From Planktothricoides raciborskii GIHE-MW2 (GTDB lineage: Bacteria > Cyanobacteriota > Cyanobacteriia > Cyanobacteriales > Laspinemataceae): 64,000 nt of DNA. The notes below the pieces were generated by a model that saw only the letters and a program-made list of their open reading frames with translations, was not told the origin of the DNA and searched no databases. Of the stretch, positions 17,163-26,423 are shown one piece after another. The stretch lies in contig NZ_CP159837.1 in the NCBI RefSeq assembly GCF_040564635.1, positions 6,311,001 to 6,375,000 on the forward strand, read 5' to 3'. The position numbers were made by a program, and so were the translations under genes. The stretch's first letter is position 1; each line of letters starts with the position of its first letter.

Positions 17163-18767
17163 CTATTTTCCTTTTTCCCCGGCATCTTCCTCTTGAATTT
17201 GTCGCACTGCGGTCAATGCGGAATAACTCACCCCAGCAGTTCCTTCTCCTGGGTGAGTAGAGTCTCCCACTAACCATAAATGCTGAATTGGGGTGCGAGT
17301 GGCAATGCCAAAAGGCCCAAAAGTTTGAATCCGTTGTCCCACTCCCCCAACAATTCCATGTAAACGCCCGGTATATTGAGCAAAAGTGCGCGGTGTCGCC
17401 GCTTCTTGGTAAATGATTGTGTCAGAATTGAGGTGAAAATATTGCCCTAACCGCTGAATTGCTTTTTCCGTATAGGCTTGTTTTAATGCTGCATAATCAT
17501 GGCAATTTTGCCACAGTTTTGTATCCGTAAAAGAAGACGCGGTAATGGTAAATTTGCCGTCGGGGGCGCGACCATCCCCAGGGTGACTGACAGAAACAAA
17601 TAGAGAATTATTTTCCCCAATAGTTTGCCTTGCGCCGATTTTTCCATCTTCTGCATATTCATAGAGAAATTGCATATGGGGGGGACAATTTTCGGGAATA
17701 GCTTCTTGGGTGACACCTAAATAAACCACAAATGCACCGGAAGCGGGGGGCAAGTTTTCCACTCGGTTTTGATACAGGTTTTGGAAAAAGCGATGCTGTG
17801 GATTGGTTTTATGTTCTGGGACAACGGAAGTTAACATTTTTACTAAGTTTTGTACCGGCACATTTGCGACAATATGATCGGCTTTTTCTGTCCAAATTTT
17901 CCCGCTTTTCTGGTTGCTAATTACGACACTAGATGCCCCATGTTGATCGATGTTGATTTCTTTGACTGTATGGCGCATAAATAGCTGACCGCCATATTTT
18001 TCTAAGCCTTCAACTAGGCGATCGCTCAACACTTGCATACTGCCTTTCAGGTGAAACAGTCCTTGAGGAGACTGAGAAACTCCCAAGGCGGTGGCGGCAT
18101 ATAATAAGGCGGTTTCATTGGCATCAACTTGAGAATATAACTTCAGTTGTAAATCTAAAAAAGTTTTTAAGCGGTGATTCTTTTCTAAGCCAAATAATCG
18201 CAGGGCATCTAATACCGTCATTAAGGTAAAAGGGACGGTAATTAATGTGTCTGGTCGCAAGGCTTTGACTAATTGCCATATATCCCAACTATTGCGCGGC
18301 GGCAGTACCGGATCGCGGCCTTGAAATTGCCAACTGGCTTGAAATAATGTATCCATTAATTGCCAAAAAGGTTGGCTTCCGGGAAAGTGGCGATCGCGTT
18401 CTTCCTGCCATTTTTTCGGGTCACGCCAAATATTAATTGGTTCGGTTTCTCCGGGTAAAAATACCGCACAAGCTGGATCGCAGTAGGTAGCTTCGGGCAG
18501 GTCAATTTCTAACTCCGAGAAAATACGGTGATGAATGCCTCCCGGTTCTAATCCTGCGACTTGGGTTGCCCCTACATCAAAGGTAAATCCTTGGCGTTTG
18601 AATGTAGAAGCACAGCCCCCAGGAACGATCGCCTGGTCATAAATTCGCACTTGATAACCCCGTTTGGCTAACAGTACACCTGCGGTTAACCCACCAATTC
18701 CTGCCCCAATGACGATCGCGGTTTTTTGATGATTCTCTGGGGGATGATTCTGTTGACTGTTGGCCAT
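17163..18767 (-). CDS. crtD: Carotenoid C-3',4' desaturase CrtD-type FAD oxidoreductase
   Basis: A 534-residue phytoene-desaturase-family flavoprotein. The N-terminal dinucleotide-binding motif is IVIGAGIGGLTAGVLLAKRG (from about residue 18), followed by VPGGCASTFKRQGFTFDVGA; the C-terminal FAD motif is LWLVGDSTHPGEGTAGVSYS. The segment GATQVAGLEPGGIHHRIFSE favours the cyanobacterial CrtD group over the carotene cis-trans isomerase CrtH, whose N-terminal region reads differently. CrtD introduces a 3',4' double bond during myxol and related xanthophyll glycoside synthesis, at membranes. It stands alone, without other crt genes nearby. If not CrtD it would be another CrtI-like desaturase or isomerase. 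Confidence 0.78.
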   Translation of the reverse strand: MANSQQNHPPENHQKTAIVIGAGIGGLTAGVLLAKRGYQVRIYDQAIVPGGCASTFKRQGFTFDVGATQVAGLEPGGIHHRIFSELEIDLPEATYCDPACAVFLPGETEPINIWRDPKKWQEERDRHFPGSQPFWQLMDTLFQASWQFQGRDPVLPPRNSWDIWQLVKALRPDTLITVPFTLMTVLDALRLFGLEKNHRLKTFLDLQLKLYSQVDANETALLYAATALGVSQSPQGLFHLKGSMQVLSDRLVEGLEKYGGQLFMRHTVKEINIDQHGASSVVISNQKSGKIWTEKADHIVANVPVQNLVKMLTSVVPEHKTNPQHRFFQNLYQNRVENLPPASGAFVVYLGVTQEAIPENCPPHMQFLYEYAEDGKIGARQTIGENNSLFVSVSHPGDGRAPDGKFTITASSFTDTKLWQNCHDYAALKQAYTEKAIQRLGQYFHLNSDTIIYQEAATPRTFAQYTGRLHGIVGGVGQRIQTFGPFGIATRTPIQHLWLVGDSTHPGEGTAGVSYSALTAVRQIQEEDAGEKGK

Positions 18768-18868
18768 GAAATCAATCTTTACATTTGTTTACAATGTCGA
18801 TTGTAGTTGATTTTCTCATGGTATGAGTGTGGCATGAGTGGCTGGGGATGAATATTCCCCGCAGGTGC

Positions 18869-18890
18869 GCCACGGATGTCAATCCGTGGC
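18869..18890. repeat. 9-bp hairpin between coaE and crtD
   Basis: GCCACGGAT and ATCCGTGGC are exact complements with a four-base loop. A weaker GGGGAAT-type pair lies just left of it. No U-run follows in the minus direction, so it is probably a dispersed palindromic repeat rather than the coaE terminator. GGTTAACA direct repeats at about 18921-18950 border the coaE stop. Confidence 0.55.
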
Positions 18891-18943
18891 TAGATGAGTT
18901 CGCGAATAGCGGAATATCAAGGGTTAACAACGGTTAACAAGGG

Positions 18944-19633
18944 TTAACGAGAAGACTTAAGCAAAGCCGCATCAATTTGTTGAACTAAATGATCCATTGT
19001 TGATGAGTTGTCGAGTACCACGTCAGCTAGGGACGCTTTTTCGTCAATGGACATTTGGCTATCAATGCGGGCGATCGCTTGTTCTGCCGCCAGACCATCT
19101 CGTTTGATTAACCGCTCGATTTCTAAAGCCCGTGGCGCATAAACCACCCAAATTTCCGTGACTAAATCGGTCATTTTGGCTTCAAACAACAAGGGCACCA
19201 CCAAAACAATTGGGGTTTGTGGTGTTGGTTGAATTTTGCCATTATTTTTGGCTGGGGGTTGCTTGGGTGCGAGGATTTTTTGGATTCCTTCGCGCAACCG
19301 ACGCCGAACATAAGGATGAATTTGTTGCTCAATCCAATGCCGTTCCGCAGGGTTGCTAAAGATAATATGGCCGAGTTGTCCTCGATTCAAATTACCATCG
19401 TCAAGGAGAATACCTGTGCCGTAACGGTTGGAGATCGCCTTGAGTACCGGAGAACCGAGTTTCACTGCGTCGCGAGCAAAAATATCGGCATCAAATACGG
19501 GCAATTGGTGAACGGTTGCCAAATAGTCAGAAACGGTCGTTTTGCCGGTGCTGATGCCGCCGGTTAAACCAATGATTCGGGGTTGGATGTTAGTGTATGT
19601 AGGCAAGGGTCTGGGATTGGCGCTTGTGGTCAT
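18944..19633 (-). CDS. coaE: Dephospho-CoA kinase
   Basis: Last step of coenzyme A synthesis, phosphorylating the 3'-hydroxyl of dephospho-CoA with ATP in the cytoplasm. The 229-residue length suits the family (about 200 plus a short N-terminal tail and an insertion). The P-loop is GLTGGISTGKTT (about 22-33), followed by VFDADIFARDAV (the family's conserved acidic substrate-site residue). Further family features are LVVPLLFEAKMTD and RIDSQMSIDEKASLADVVLD. A proline-rich insert (KQPPAKNNGKIQPTPQTP) around 120-140 is unusual but lies in a surface loop by position. It stands alone on the minus strand upstream of crtD with a 176-base gap. Confidence 0.92.
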   Translation of the reverse strand: MTTSANPRPLPTYTNIQPRIIGLTGGISTGKTTVSDYLATVHQLPVFDADIFARDAVKLGSPVLKAISNRYGTGILLDDGNLNRGQLGHIIFSNPAERHWIEQQIHPYVRRRLREGIQKILAPKQPPAKNNGKIQPTPQTPIVLVVPLLFEAKMTDLVTEIWVVYAPRALEIERLIKRDGLAAEQAIARIDSQMSIDEKASLADVVLDNSSTMDHLVQQIDAALLKSSR

Positions 19634-20127
19634 TAGTCAACTCCGCTTCAGTGACATCACCACAAATAATATAGCTGGTCGTTGGGATAAGAAACAGCCC
19701 GAATTCATGGTAATTCTGAATTAGATATAGGATGTTACCATTTTTAAGTGTTAACTGTTGGTAAAAATACAATTTGATTAATTTTTTTGATACCCCTGGA
19801 AGCGATCGCAATGATTTAGATAATTCATTGCCCGAATGGTTCTGCGATCGCCATGAATCGCCATAAATGAAGAATGCGATCGACCCCGCGCCCAATTTTT
19901 GCAAGTTTTTTCAAATTTTTTCAAATAACTAGGCATTGACTAATTTTGCTATTTTTTTCTAGATAATTGCAGTTATCTATCTGCAATTATTGATAAATCA
20001 ATTAGCCCCTAAAAAAACCATAATTTGTTCAAGCAAATTGCTTAATTCTCCCGCTTCACGCGATCGCGCAATCCAATTAAACAAGCCGCCAATCACCCAA
20101 GTTTACTGGCGGCTGGTCATCATCTGC
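19634..20127. other. Intergenic region, no gene recognised
   Basis: AT-rich sequence with several HIP1 sites around 19800-19880 and 20060. GCAAGTTTTTTCAAATTTTTTCAAAT near 19900-19925 is a short direct repeat. Nothing with coding character is visible on either strand. Confidence 0.45.
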
Positions 20128-20952
20128 TTATTCTGGAGAATCAAGTTCAAAAATGGGAAATATTTCTTGCCGCAGATAGGCATCAAAGTGTTGATAAAAA
20201 TACTTCCAAGAAGTACAATTATCTTGAGCCAGTTTTTTCATCGGCGCATTTTGATATAAAGGCACACGGGTGGTAATTTCATCTTGCAGCAATTGGGGCA
20301 GATTATTAAAAATGGGCACTTTTTTCCCCCAAGCACTGTAAATCAGATAACCAGGGCGATCGCCCATTTTCATCCACGGCAACCAAGGCCCAATTCTATC
20401 CCAAGCTAACATCACATTGGGAATAGAAATAAGTTCTGTATTTTCCATATCAGCCGTAGAGACAGTCAATTTAAACAGTTCCGTTGACTGATAAATTGCC
20501 TGGGGACTATAGGGAGCAAATTTCGCATCTTTTGCCAGAGGATTCGGATATTGAGGAAATAAATTAATCAGAAAAGTCGTGAGATCCCCAGCCACAATTC
20601 CCGGAAACCGTTTTGTCAGATTAAAATTTGCCTGGACTGGATTGTTGGCCACATGAACCACGGGTAAAATTTCACCTGTCCAGGGGTTTTGCCAATGATT
20701 TAAGCGGGTTCCGGTCATCGGGTCTAAATATAAACTGATTTCCCGCGAGGTAAAATCCCAAGTTTCATCGGGGTTAGAAATAAACCGGGCAACACTCATC
20801 CCTAATATCTGAAATAAATGTTTTGTCGGTTCTCCGGGAACTATCCCATAAATTGAACCCGACCAGGTAAGAAAAGATTGGCTGCCATCTGCACTTCCTC
20901 TAACTTTTATCCAATCTTTTAGGTTTAAATCTGTTTTGATAAAATTCATCAT
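20128..20952 (-). CDS. DUF1838 family protein
   Basis: A 274-residue protein matching the DUF1838 pattern: an N-terminal DLNLKDWIKVRGSADG, then SIYGIVPGEPTKHLFQILGM, a conserved TSREISLYLDPMTGTRLNHW, NPWTGEILPVVHVANNPVQ, and a tryptophan-rich C-terminal part (LPWMKMGDRPGYLIYSAWGK). No signal peptide or membrane helix is seen. Family members are mostly uncharacterised and I cannot assign a reaction. It has its own gap on both sides and no apparent operon partner. Two adjacent ATG codons mark the start; either may be used. Confidence 0.75.
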   Translation of the reverse strand: MMNFIKTDLNLKDWIKVRGSADGSQSFLTWSGSIYGIVPGEPTKHLFQILGMSVARFISNPDETWDFTSREISLYLDPMTGTRLNHWQNPWTGEILPVVHVANNPVQANFNLTKRFPGIVAGDLTTFLINLFPQYPNPLAKDAKFAPYSPQAIYQSTELFKLTVSTADMENTELISIPNVMLAWDRIGPWLPWMKMGDRPGYLIYSAWGKKVPIFNNLPQLLQDEITTRVPLYQNAPMKKLAQDNCTSWKYFYQHFDAYLRQEIFPIFELDSPE

Positions 20953-21304
20953 TTATTAGATAAATACACTAAATGATTTTAATTTTTTGCTATTGCTATC
21001 AATCGTCCGTCGATTTTACCTGAGATTAGTTTGGGATAATTAGTTAGCAAAAATTTGCTTTACATCCCTATTATTTACTTAATTTTAGTTTTTTTGCCCG
21101 TTTTACTGTTGCCTATTATCATTTTTTATGGATAACTATTCAAGGGTAGTTAATCTAAAGATTTAATCAGATAATATGGAAATCAGAAACCGAATTTGTT
21201 ACCCGGTGAACCAGGATTTCTGGAACAATGGGCAGAACCCGGTTTCTGAATTAACCGATTAATCGTTGCGACTAAAAGCCAGCAATTTACCAGGTTTAAA
21301 TGTC
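20953..21304. other. Intergenic region with an inverted repeat
   Basis: No gene is seen. TCAGAAACCG (21183-21192) and CGGTTTCTGA (21240-21249) are exact complements with 47 bases between them. The AGAAACCGGGTTTCT theme recurs near 33975 and is a common cyanobacterial dispersed palindrome. Confidence 0.55.
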
Positions 21305-21688
21305 TTAATTACTGCTACTATTGCGCCGTCCCAGTTCATAAACTCCCGACCCAATACAGCTAATCATCCCCACACTGATCGCCCAACTCGATCCCAGACT
21401 GAGTTCAATGCCGTAATTACATAAAACTCCCACGATAAAAAATGGGAGAATGCTGCACACTGAAGCATAGAATGCATTTTGTGACTCTCGGGCTTTGCGA
21501 GTTCTTTCAAACTCTTTCTCGGAGGTGTAGAGCGATCGCTCCGCAAAATTAAACCAGCGGTTGAGTTGTTCTGTCACCCACTGACTTAGGGGATAAAACC
21601 CTAAATACAACGACAGCGCCCACAAGCTGGCGCCCGCTACCGTAGTGGCATCAAAGGGAAACCTGAAGAAAAAAATGTCAGTCAACAT
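21305..21688 (-). CDS. Small membrane protein of unknown function
   Basis: A 127-residue protein with a hydrophobic N-terminal segment (VAGASLWALSLYLGFYPLS, about 17-35), a charged amphipathic middle (TSEKEFERTRKARESQN, about 55-71), and two hydrophobic stretches in the C-terminal half (VCSILPFFIVGVLCNYGIEL and WAISVGMISCIGSGVYELG). Three membrane helices are likely. No family was recognised. It stands alone between gene-poor regions. Coding use looks normal for the window, so it is probably real, but the function is open. Confidence 0.6.
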   Translation of the reverse strand: MLTDIFFFRFPFDATTVAGASLWALSLYLGFYPLSQWVTEQLNRWFNFAERSLYTSEKEFERTRKARESQNAFYASVCSILPFFIVGVLCNYGIELSLGSSWAISVGMISCIGSGVYELGRRNSSSN

Positions 21689-22400
21689 AGGTCAAAAAAA
21701 TATTGCAGCTAATGGGATCGGTTCAGCAAGGGGGTTGAGTGGAGGATATGTCCACCAAAAAATCCACCAAAGAATATGGTAATCTTAACGAAAATTTTAA
21801 GGTTCTGGAAACCCTGCCCACCATCATGGGTCTAAAATCTAGATTCCGGTTGGCACTAAAACCAAAAATGATTCACACTCTTGGGTTTTACCTGGTAGGT
21901 GATGACAGGTGCGATCGCACTCCCCAAACTTGATAAAAAAATTTACAAAAAAAACTTGTCAAATAAATTGACTTAGGGAAGCTTTTATGTTATTTATCCG
22001 TTCATTATCTGCCGATCGCTTCCAATCTTGTCAGACTGGCAACAGAAAGTCAGGAGGTTCCCGATCCGGACAGGGCTAAAACATCAAAAATCATTAGACA
22101 TTGAAATTTACCCCGAAAAGAATCAATCCTAAATATTTATAATATTTATAATCCAGAAAAAATTTCCCGCCAAAAAGCTTTTTTTAAATATCTGAATAAT
22201 TCCTGATAGTTTAGGAGACACCTGAAAAAATATAAAGCTTTAGAGTACCTGTGGAGATAGTTAACTCAAAAAGAGTTAAACTAAACCCTTAAGAACGCAC
22301 TGAAGGATCAAAATATGTTTAATCTGAATATTTAACTTGATTTAATCTGAATCTATGCTCGAATCTGGAAATCATTACGGTATCTGAGGAGTATCCACCT
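21689..22400. other. Long leader or intergenic region before the M23 peptidase
   Basis: No gene is supported. GTTAACTC (22260-22267) and GAGTTAAA (22273-22280) form an 8-bp hairpin with loop AAAAA about 120 bases before the peptidase start. The stretch 22020-22320 may be a transcribed leader, but I could not match it to a known riboswitch. Confidence 0.4.
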
Positions 22401-23057
22401 GTGAAGCAAAAGTTACGATCAATACTCAAGCAACTCAAGCAAAAATGCTGGAGTCCCATCACCCAAGTTGTGTTAATCGCCATGCTCAGTTTATTTACAG
22501 TCCTGGGTTTAAATGGGATTGATATGATGCAACCGGCTACGGCGAATGAAACTTATCAGGTTGCCCGGGGCAGCGCGTGGCAAAATGCCTCGTTTCCAGT
22601 AGAAAATTTTCAAGAATATACTTCCCCATTTGGCTATCGGCGATCGCCCACCGGAGGATACACCGAAGAATTTCACTCAGGATTAGACATTGCGGCACCA
22701 ATGGGTAGCTACGTCCGTAATTGGTGGGCGGGTACGGTGGTAGAAGTGATTGATGATGGTCGTTGTGGCATTGGTCTGGTGATTTCATCCGGCAATTGGG
22801 ATCACATCTATTGCCACATGGACGGATCCGTAGAAACATCTAACGGAGTTCCGTATTTAATCGACCGATCTGGCGGCATTTTTATCGGTGAAGGCCAACA
22901 GATCCCTGCCGGAGCACGCATTGGTCGAGTGGGTATGACAGGTCGCACCACCGGCCCCCATTTACACTGGGGGCTAAAATATGCGGGTCAATGGTATGAC
23001 CCAGCCCTAGTCATTCGCCAAATGTATCAAGATCAACAAATATCTCGGCAACCCTAA
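22401..23057 (+). CDS. M23 family peptidase, exported
   Basis: A 218-residue zinc metallopeptidase of the lysostaphin/LytM fold, expected to cut peptidoglycan cross-bridges or act as an amidase activator in the periplasm. The N-terminus (KQKLRSILKQLKQK) is basic and followed by a hydrophobic core VVLIAMLSLFTVLGLNGI, a signal peptide or anchor. Zinc ligands are His92 and Asp96 in FHSGLDIAAP and His189 in GPHLHWG, with His187 as catalytic partner; all are present. GTG 22401 is supported by GAGGAG at 22386-22391. A strong terminator follows. Homologues in cyanobacteria often carry LysM domains; none is seen here. Confidence 0.85.
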   Translation: MKQKLRSILKQLKQKCWSPITQVVLIAMLSLFTVLGLNGIDMMQPATANETYQVARGSAWQNASFPVENFQEYTSPFGYRRSPTGGYTEEFHSGLDIAAPMGSYVRNWWAGTVVEVIDDGRCGIGLVISSGNWDHIYCHMDGSVETSNGVPYLIDRSGGIFIGEGQQIPAGARIGRVGMTGRTTGPHLHWGLKYAGQWYDPALVIRQMYQDQQISRQP

Positions 23058-23112
23058 GACGAATCGAGACAACCGAGCCAAAAAATTGCAAATCAAAAAA
23101 AACTGACCAAAC

Positions 23113-23179
23113 AACCGAGTTTATACGGAGATACCTCAGTAAAAACGCTGAGGATCTTGCGTAGAACCTCGGTTTTTTT
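23113..23179 (+). terminator. Intrinsic terminator after the M23 peptidase
   Basis: AACCGAG (23113-23119) pairs with CTCGGTT, with a nested CCTCAG/CTGAGG hairpin between them, and ends in a run of seven T (23173-23179). Position and U-tract fit termination of the peptidase transcript. Confidence 0.75.
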
Positions 23180-23292
23180 GGCTTCACTTAGCCGGATCAA
23201 GATCACAATCCCAGAGTAATCAGATCACTGTAAAATTTGAGAAAATCTTGCATTGTAATAAACAACCCAATTCCATATTACTTCGTGAGATT

Positions 23293-23493
23293 ATGTCACT
23301 TACCAAAAATCGGTCCAAGCTATCCCTTGAAGAACTTTACGGTCAAGCGATGTTTTCTACCATCTTAACTTCTTCTGACCGTCAAAAAATCAAAAATCTC
23401 TTGTTAGGGGAATCTTTGAGTCACTCAGAAATGCTGATTATCGATCGCCTACTCTACAATGTCCGTCAAGGATGGCTTCAGGTGACAGATTAA
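23293..23493 (+). CDS. Small hypothetical protein, 66 residues
   Basis: ATG 23293 starts MSLTKNRSKLSLEELYGQAM, then FSTILTSSDRQKIKNLLLGE and SLSHSEMLIIDRLLYNVRQG. The protein is polar and predicted all-helical, without signal peptide or metal motif. Upstream codons to 23248 need a TTG start and add sequence without character, so 23293 is preferred; GTGAGA just before it is a weak ribosome site. The composition suggests a conserved cytoplasmic regulator or adaptor, but I do not recognise a named family. Confidence 0.6.
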   Translation: MSLTKNRSKLSLEELYGQAMFSTILTSSDRQKIKNLLLGESLSHSEMLIIDRLLYNVRQGWLQVTD

Positions 23494-23943
23494 ACAGTGT
23501 TTTTCAACATTCTCTGGTTTTGAGGAGAAATTGATGACGCGATCGCCATGATTTTCATACCTATTTGAGCTATAATACTCAAATCATCACTTGATAACGA
23601 TAAAATCTGGCTAACATCATCAAAAAAATGAAAAACCATATTCATCAACTCTCGCTTCCTTTAGCTTTTTATCCTAAAATAAATAAAAAATCCTAAATAT
23701 TTTCACGGCTTTGATATTAGACAATCAAAGCTAGATTGATGCTGTTTATATATATCCGATTAAAAACGTAGGCAAAACGTATAAATCGCAATTATAACCA
23801 TTACCGACTACATCAAATAAAAACCCTGATTATTTATTAATTCGATCCTGAGAATAATTAGGGCAATCTGGAGGGGATAAAATGTGCGATCGCATTCCTC
23901 ACAATCCTCTGGCCGATACCTGAATTGATTAACTCAATGAATT
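23494..23943. other. Intergenic region, no gene recognised
   Basis: AT-rich, with HIP1 sites near 23540 and 23885. A TATAAT hexamer at 23571-23576 in GAGCTATAATACTC could be a -10 box for the methyltransferase, but it is about 370 bases upstream of that start and no -35 at proper spacing is seen. Confidence 0.4.
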
Positions 23944-25413
23944 ATGTTATCATTAGCATTAGCTAAACAGCGGTTTTGCCTTCAGCTAAAGTCCCGGCAA
24001 TTACATTCAGATCGACGCGAAAAATCAACGATGCTTACTCAAAATAAATCACAGTTAGAACTATTTAACCCCAACCTCTTACAAGTTTTGACGGGTGGGG
24101 TTAAATTTAAGTTTATTGACTTATTTTCGGGAATTGGCGGGTTCCGCATTCCTTTAGAAAAATTAGGCGGTAAATGTGTAGGCTACTCGGAAATCGATCC
24201 AGAAGCCCAGAAAGTCTATCGGCAAAATTTTATCGGCTATGTGAATTCCGATGAAATTGATTTAGGGGATATCAGAAATATCCAAGAAATTCCTGAAAAT
24301 CTTGACTTAATTGTGGGTGGGGTTCCCTGTCAGCCTTGGTCGATCGCCGGAAAATTAAAAGGATTTGATGACCCCAGAGGACAGCTTTGGTTTGACGTGA
24401 TGCGTTTATTAGCAAAATATCAACCAAAATCTTTTATTTTTGAAAATGTCCGAGGTTTAGCCAGTCCGAAAAACCGCCAAAGCTTTGATTATTTATTACA
24501 ACAGTTTGAAGCGATCGACTATTCGGTTCGCTGGAAAATCATTAATTCTTATGATTTTGGCGTTCCCCAAAGTCGAGAACGAGTATTTATCGTGGGCATC
24601 AGAAATGATTTAGAAAATGCTCAAGGGTACTCTTTTCCTGAACCGATTGATTGTCAGCCCAAGCTGGTTGATATTATCGATGAGATTAAAGACTGTGAAA
24701 TTATCGAAAAAGTCAAAGTTTCTCCTGATTTACTGTTTGGGGAGCAAATTCCACCGTCGCGCAATCGGTTTCAAAAAGATGATGAAATGAATGATTTTTT
24801 TGTGTTTTCCGATTTGCGGAATGGTCATACCACGATTCACTCTTGGGATTTAATTAAAACCAGCGCAAGAGAAAAGTTAATTTGTGTCACAATTCTGAAG
24901 AACCGCCGCCGGAAGAAATATGGATTAAAGGATGGAAATCCTTTATCTTTTGAGGATTTGCGTGAGTTAATTGATGGCCTTAAAGAAACCGAATTAAATC
25001 AACTGGTGGAGAAAAAAATCTTACGTCTCGTGAGAGATGGTGCCGGATCCAAGTATGAATTTGTGAATTCCAAAAATAGTGCAGGAATTGGTGGGGTTTA
25101 TCGGGTATTTTTGCCCAGTTCAGCGATGATTCCTACTTTGACCGCTACGGGGACAAAAGACTATATTGCTACAGTGGCTATTCATGCCGAAAATCCCGAA
25201 GACTATAAGCGTCTATTTTTACAAAAAATCTATAAACCGAAAAAGTTTAGGCTGATTACCGCCCAAGACGCTTGCCGACTGCAAGGATTTCCCGATTGGT
25301 TTCAATGCCATGAAAACCCCAATATTGCGAAAAAACAATTTGGCAATGCTGTTTCGGTTCCGGCTGTCTATTATATTGCCAAAAATTTAGTGGAAACTTT
25401 GAATTTTATTTAA
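23944..25413 (+). CDS. DNA (cytosine-5-)-methyltransferase
   Basis: Transfers methyl from SAM to C5 of cytosine in a specific DNA site. Of 489 residues, motif I is FIDLFSGIGGFRIPLEKLGG, motif IV has the catalytic Cys129 in GGVPCQPWSIAG, motif VI is FENVRGL, motif VIII is the QSRERVFIVGIR region, and motifs IX-X are at the C-terminus (RLITAQDACRLQGFPDWF, FGNAVSVP). The segment about 230-390 is the target-recognition region. ATG 24031 would also give a complete enzyme and trim 29 residues of unremarkable sequence. It converges on the putative restriction gene at 25525, with only a hairpin between them, so it is probably the modification half of a type II system. Confidence 0.92.
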   Translation: MLSLALAKQRFCLQLKSRQLHSDRREKSTMLTQNKSQLELFNPNLLQVLTGGVKFKFIDLFSGIGGFRIPLEKLGGKCVGYSEIDPEAQKVYRQNFIGYVNSDEIDLGDIRNIQEIPENLDLIVGGVPCQPWSIAGKLKGFDDPRGQLWFDVMRLLAKYQPKSFIFENVRGLASPKNRQSFDYLLQQFEAIDYSVRWKIINSYDFGVPQSRERVFIVGIRNDLENAQGYSFPEPIDCQPKLVDIIDEIKDCEIIEKVKVSPDLLFGEQIPPSRNRFQKDDEMNDFFVFSDLRNGHTTIHSWDLIKTSAREKLICVTILKNRRRKKYGLKDGNPLSFEDLRELIDGLKETELNQLVEKKILRLVRDGAGSKYEFVNSKNSAGIGGVYRVFLPSSAMIPTLTATGTKDYIATVAIHAENPEDYKRLFLQKIYKPKKFRLITAQDACRLQGFPDWFQCHENPNIAKKQFGNAVSVPAVYYIAKNLVETLNFI

Positions 25414-25462
25414 TGAATAGTCTATAGAGTAGTCAATCTTAGACTTATCGCTAAATTCTCAA

Positions 25463-25484
25463 AAGCCCCCTAAAAAGGGGGCTT
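25463..25484. terminator. Hairpin between convergent methyltransferase and nuclease genes
   Basis: AAGCCCCCT and AGGGGGCTT pair perfectly across a short A-loop. The stem lies between the two stop codons and could end both transcripts, although the U-tracts are short. The same palindrome type is a widespread dispersed repeat. Confidence 0.5.
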
Positions 25485-25524
25485 GGGGGAATCAATCCAG
25501 TATTTTACCAGAGTTATATTACTT

Positions 25525-26358
25525 TTATTCCGTTGTACTTTGATAGAAAATATCTTCAAATTCTTGATCAAAGTTTTCGGCTTTAAGTTCGTAGAATAGA
25601 GTTTCTAAAGCTTGCCAAGTGTTTTGTTGACCAGAGCAAAAATCCCAAAATTCATTTTCCACATAAATATCACGATTAATATCTAAACAAGTAGAAATTT
25701 TATATTTTTGTTCTTCATACCAACTTTTGTCAAAAGGATTAAAAATAAAAGCAATGCGTGCTTCTAATTGTAAAGAAGGATTTTGGGCTAATTTATAAGC
25801 ATACCATTCTAATAATTGCCTAGTATATCTTGGGAAATCTCCTTTATTAGGTTGAGGAGATTTTAGGTCAAAAAGATATTCAGTATTGTTTTTCTTAAGA
25901 TACAGATCAACTCCATGACCTGATGGTGGCTTGACAAAAGTTATGCGATCACTATCTATTTTTTGCGCGACTTCTTTTAGCTGAGTAATACAGTCTTCTG
26001 TAGAGATAAAAGTTTTTCTGTTAATTCTAGTAGAAATTAAGTTTTCTAAAGTTTTTGCGAGTTCTTCGGGAAATGGGCTGGGCATCAAAATTTTATCAGA
26101 TATAATACTAAATCCATTATTTTGAGCTAATTTCACAGCGATTGCTTCCCAGACAGTCCCCATGCTGGTTTCTAAACCGCCTATCAATAATCGGATGCGT
26201 CTTTCCTTGGGAAAAAGGATATCTAAGATATTAGACGTTTGAGATGTCGCATTTTTTATCGGCAATTTTTTTTGTTTTCTCTCAAAGAAACGGCGGATCG
26301 CAGTTTTTAAAGTTTCCTTGATTTCTTGTTTGAGTTCTTGCTTGAGTTGATGATTCAT
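25525..26358 (-). CDS. Putative type II restriction endonuclease (TdeIII-like)
   Basis: A 277-residue protein that faces the C5-methyltransferase tail to tail, the usual layout of a restriction-modification pair. The segment HGVDLYLKKNN then YLFDLKSPQPNKGDFPRYTR contains a PD-(D/E)XK-like arrangement (Asp in GVDLY, then Asp-x-Lys in FDLKSPQPN). The FDLKSPQPNKG block and overall length are as I remember for the TdeIII/MjaII group, which cut GGNCC; this is memory of the family, not a search. The N-terminus (QELKQEIKETLKTAIRRF) is strongly helical. If not TdeIII-like it is still most likely the cognate nuclease by position. The frame is intact. Confidence 0.68.
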   Translation of the reverse strand: MNHQLKQELKQEIKETLKTAIRRFFERKQKKLPIKNATSQTSNILDILFPKERRIRLLIGGLETSMGTVWEAIAVKLAQNNGFSIISDKILMPSPFPEELAKTLENLISTRINRKTFISTEDCITQLKEVAQKIDSDRITFVKPPSGHGVDLYLKKNNTEYLFDLKSPQPNKGDFPRYTRQLLEWYAYKLAQNPSLQLEARIAFIFNPFDKSWYEEQKYKISTCLDINRDIYVENEFWDFCSGQQNTWQALETLFYELKAENFDQEFEDIFYQSTTE

Positions 26359-26423
26359 ATTATTGATCTATCTTGAGTATAGTGAATAAAATGTACTTGA
26401 AGTCAGAAGATGAACAGTAGAAC

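Noticed and set aside
21739-21933. 64-codon plus-strand frame
   Set aside because: Starts with GTG, no recognised motif, in a gene-poor leader; GAGGA before ATG 21748 is the only support.
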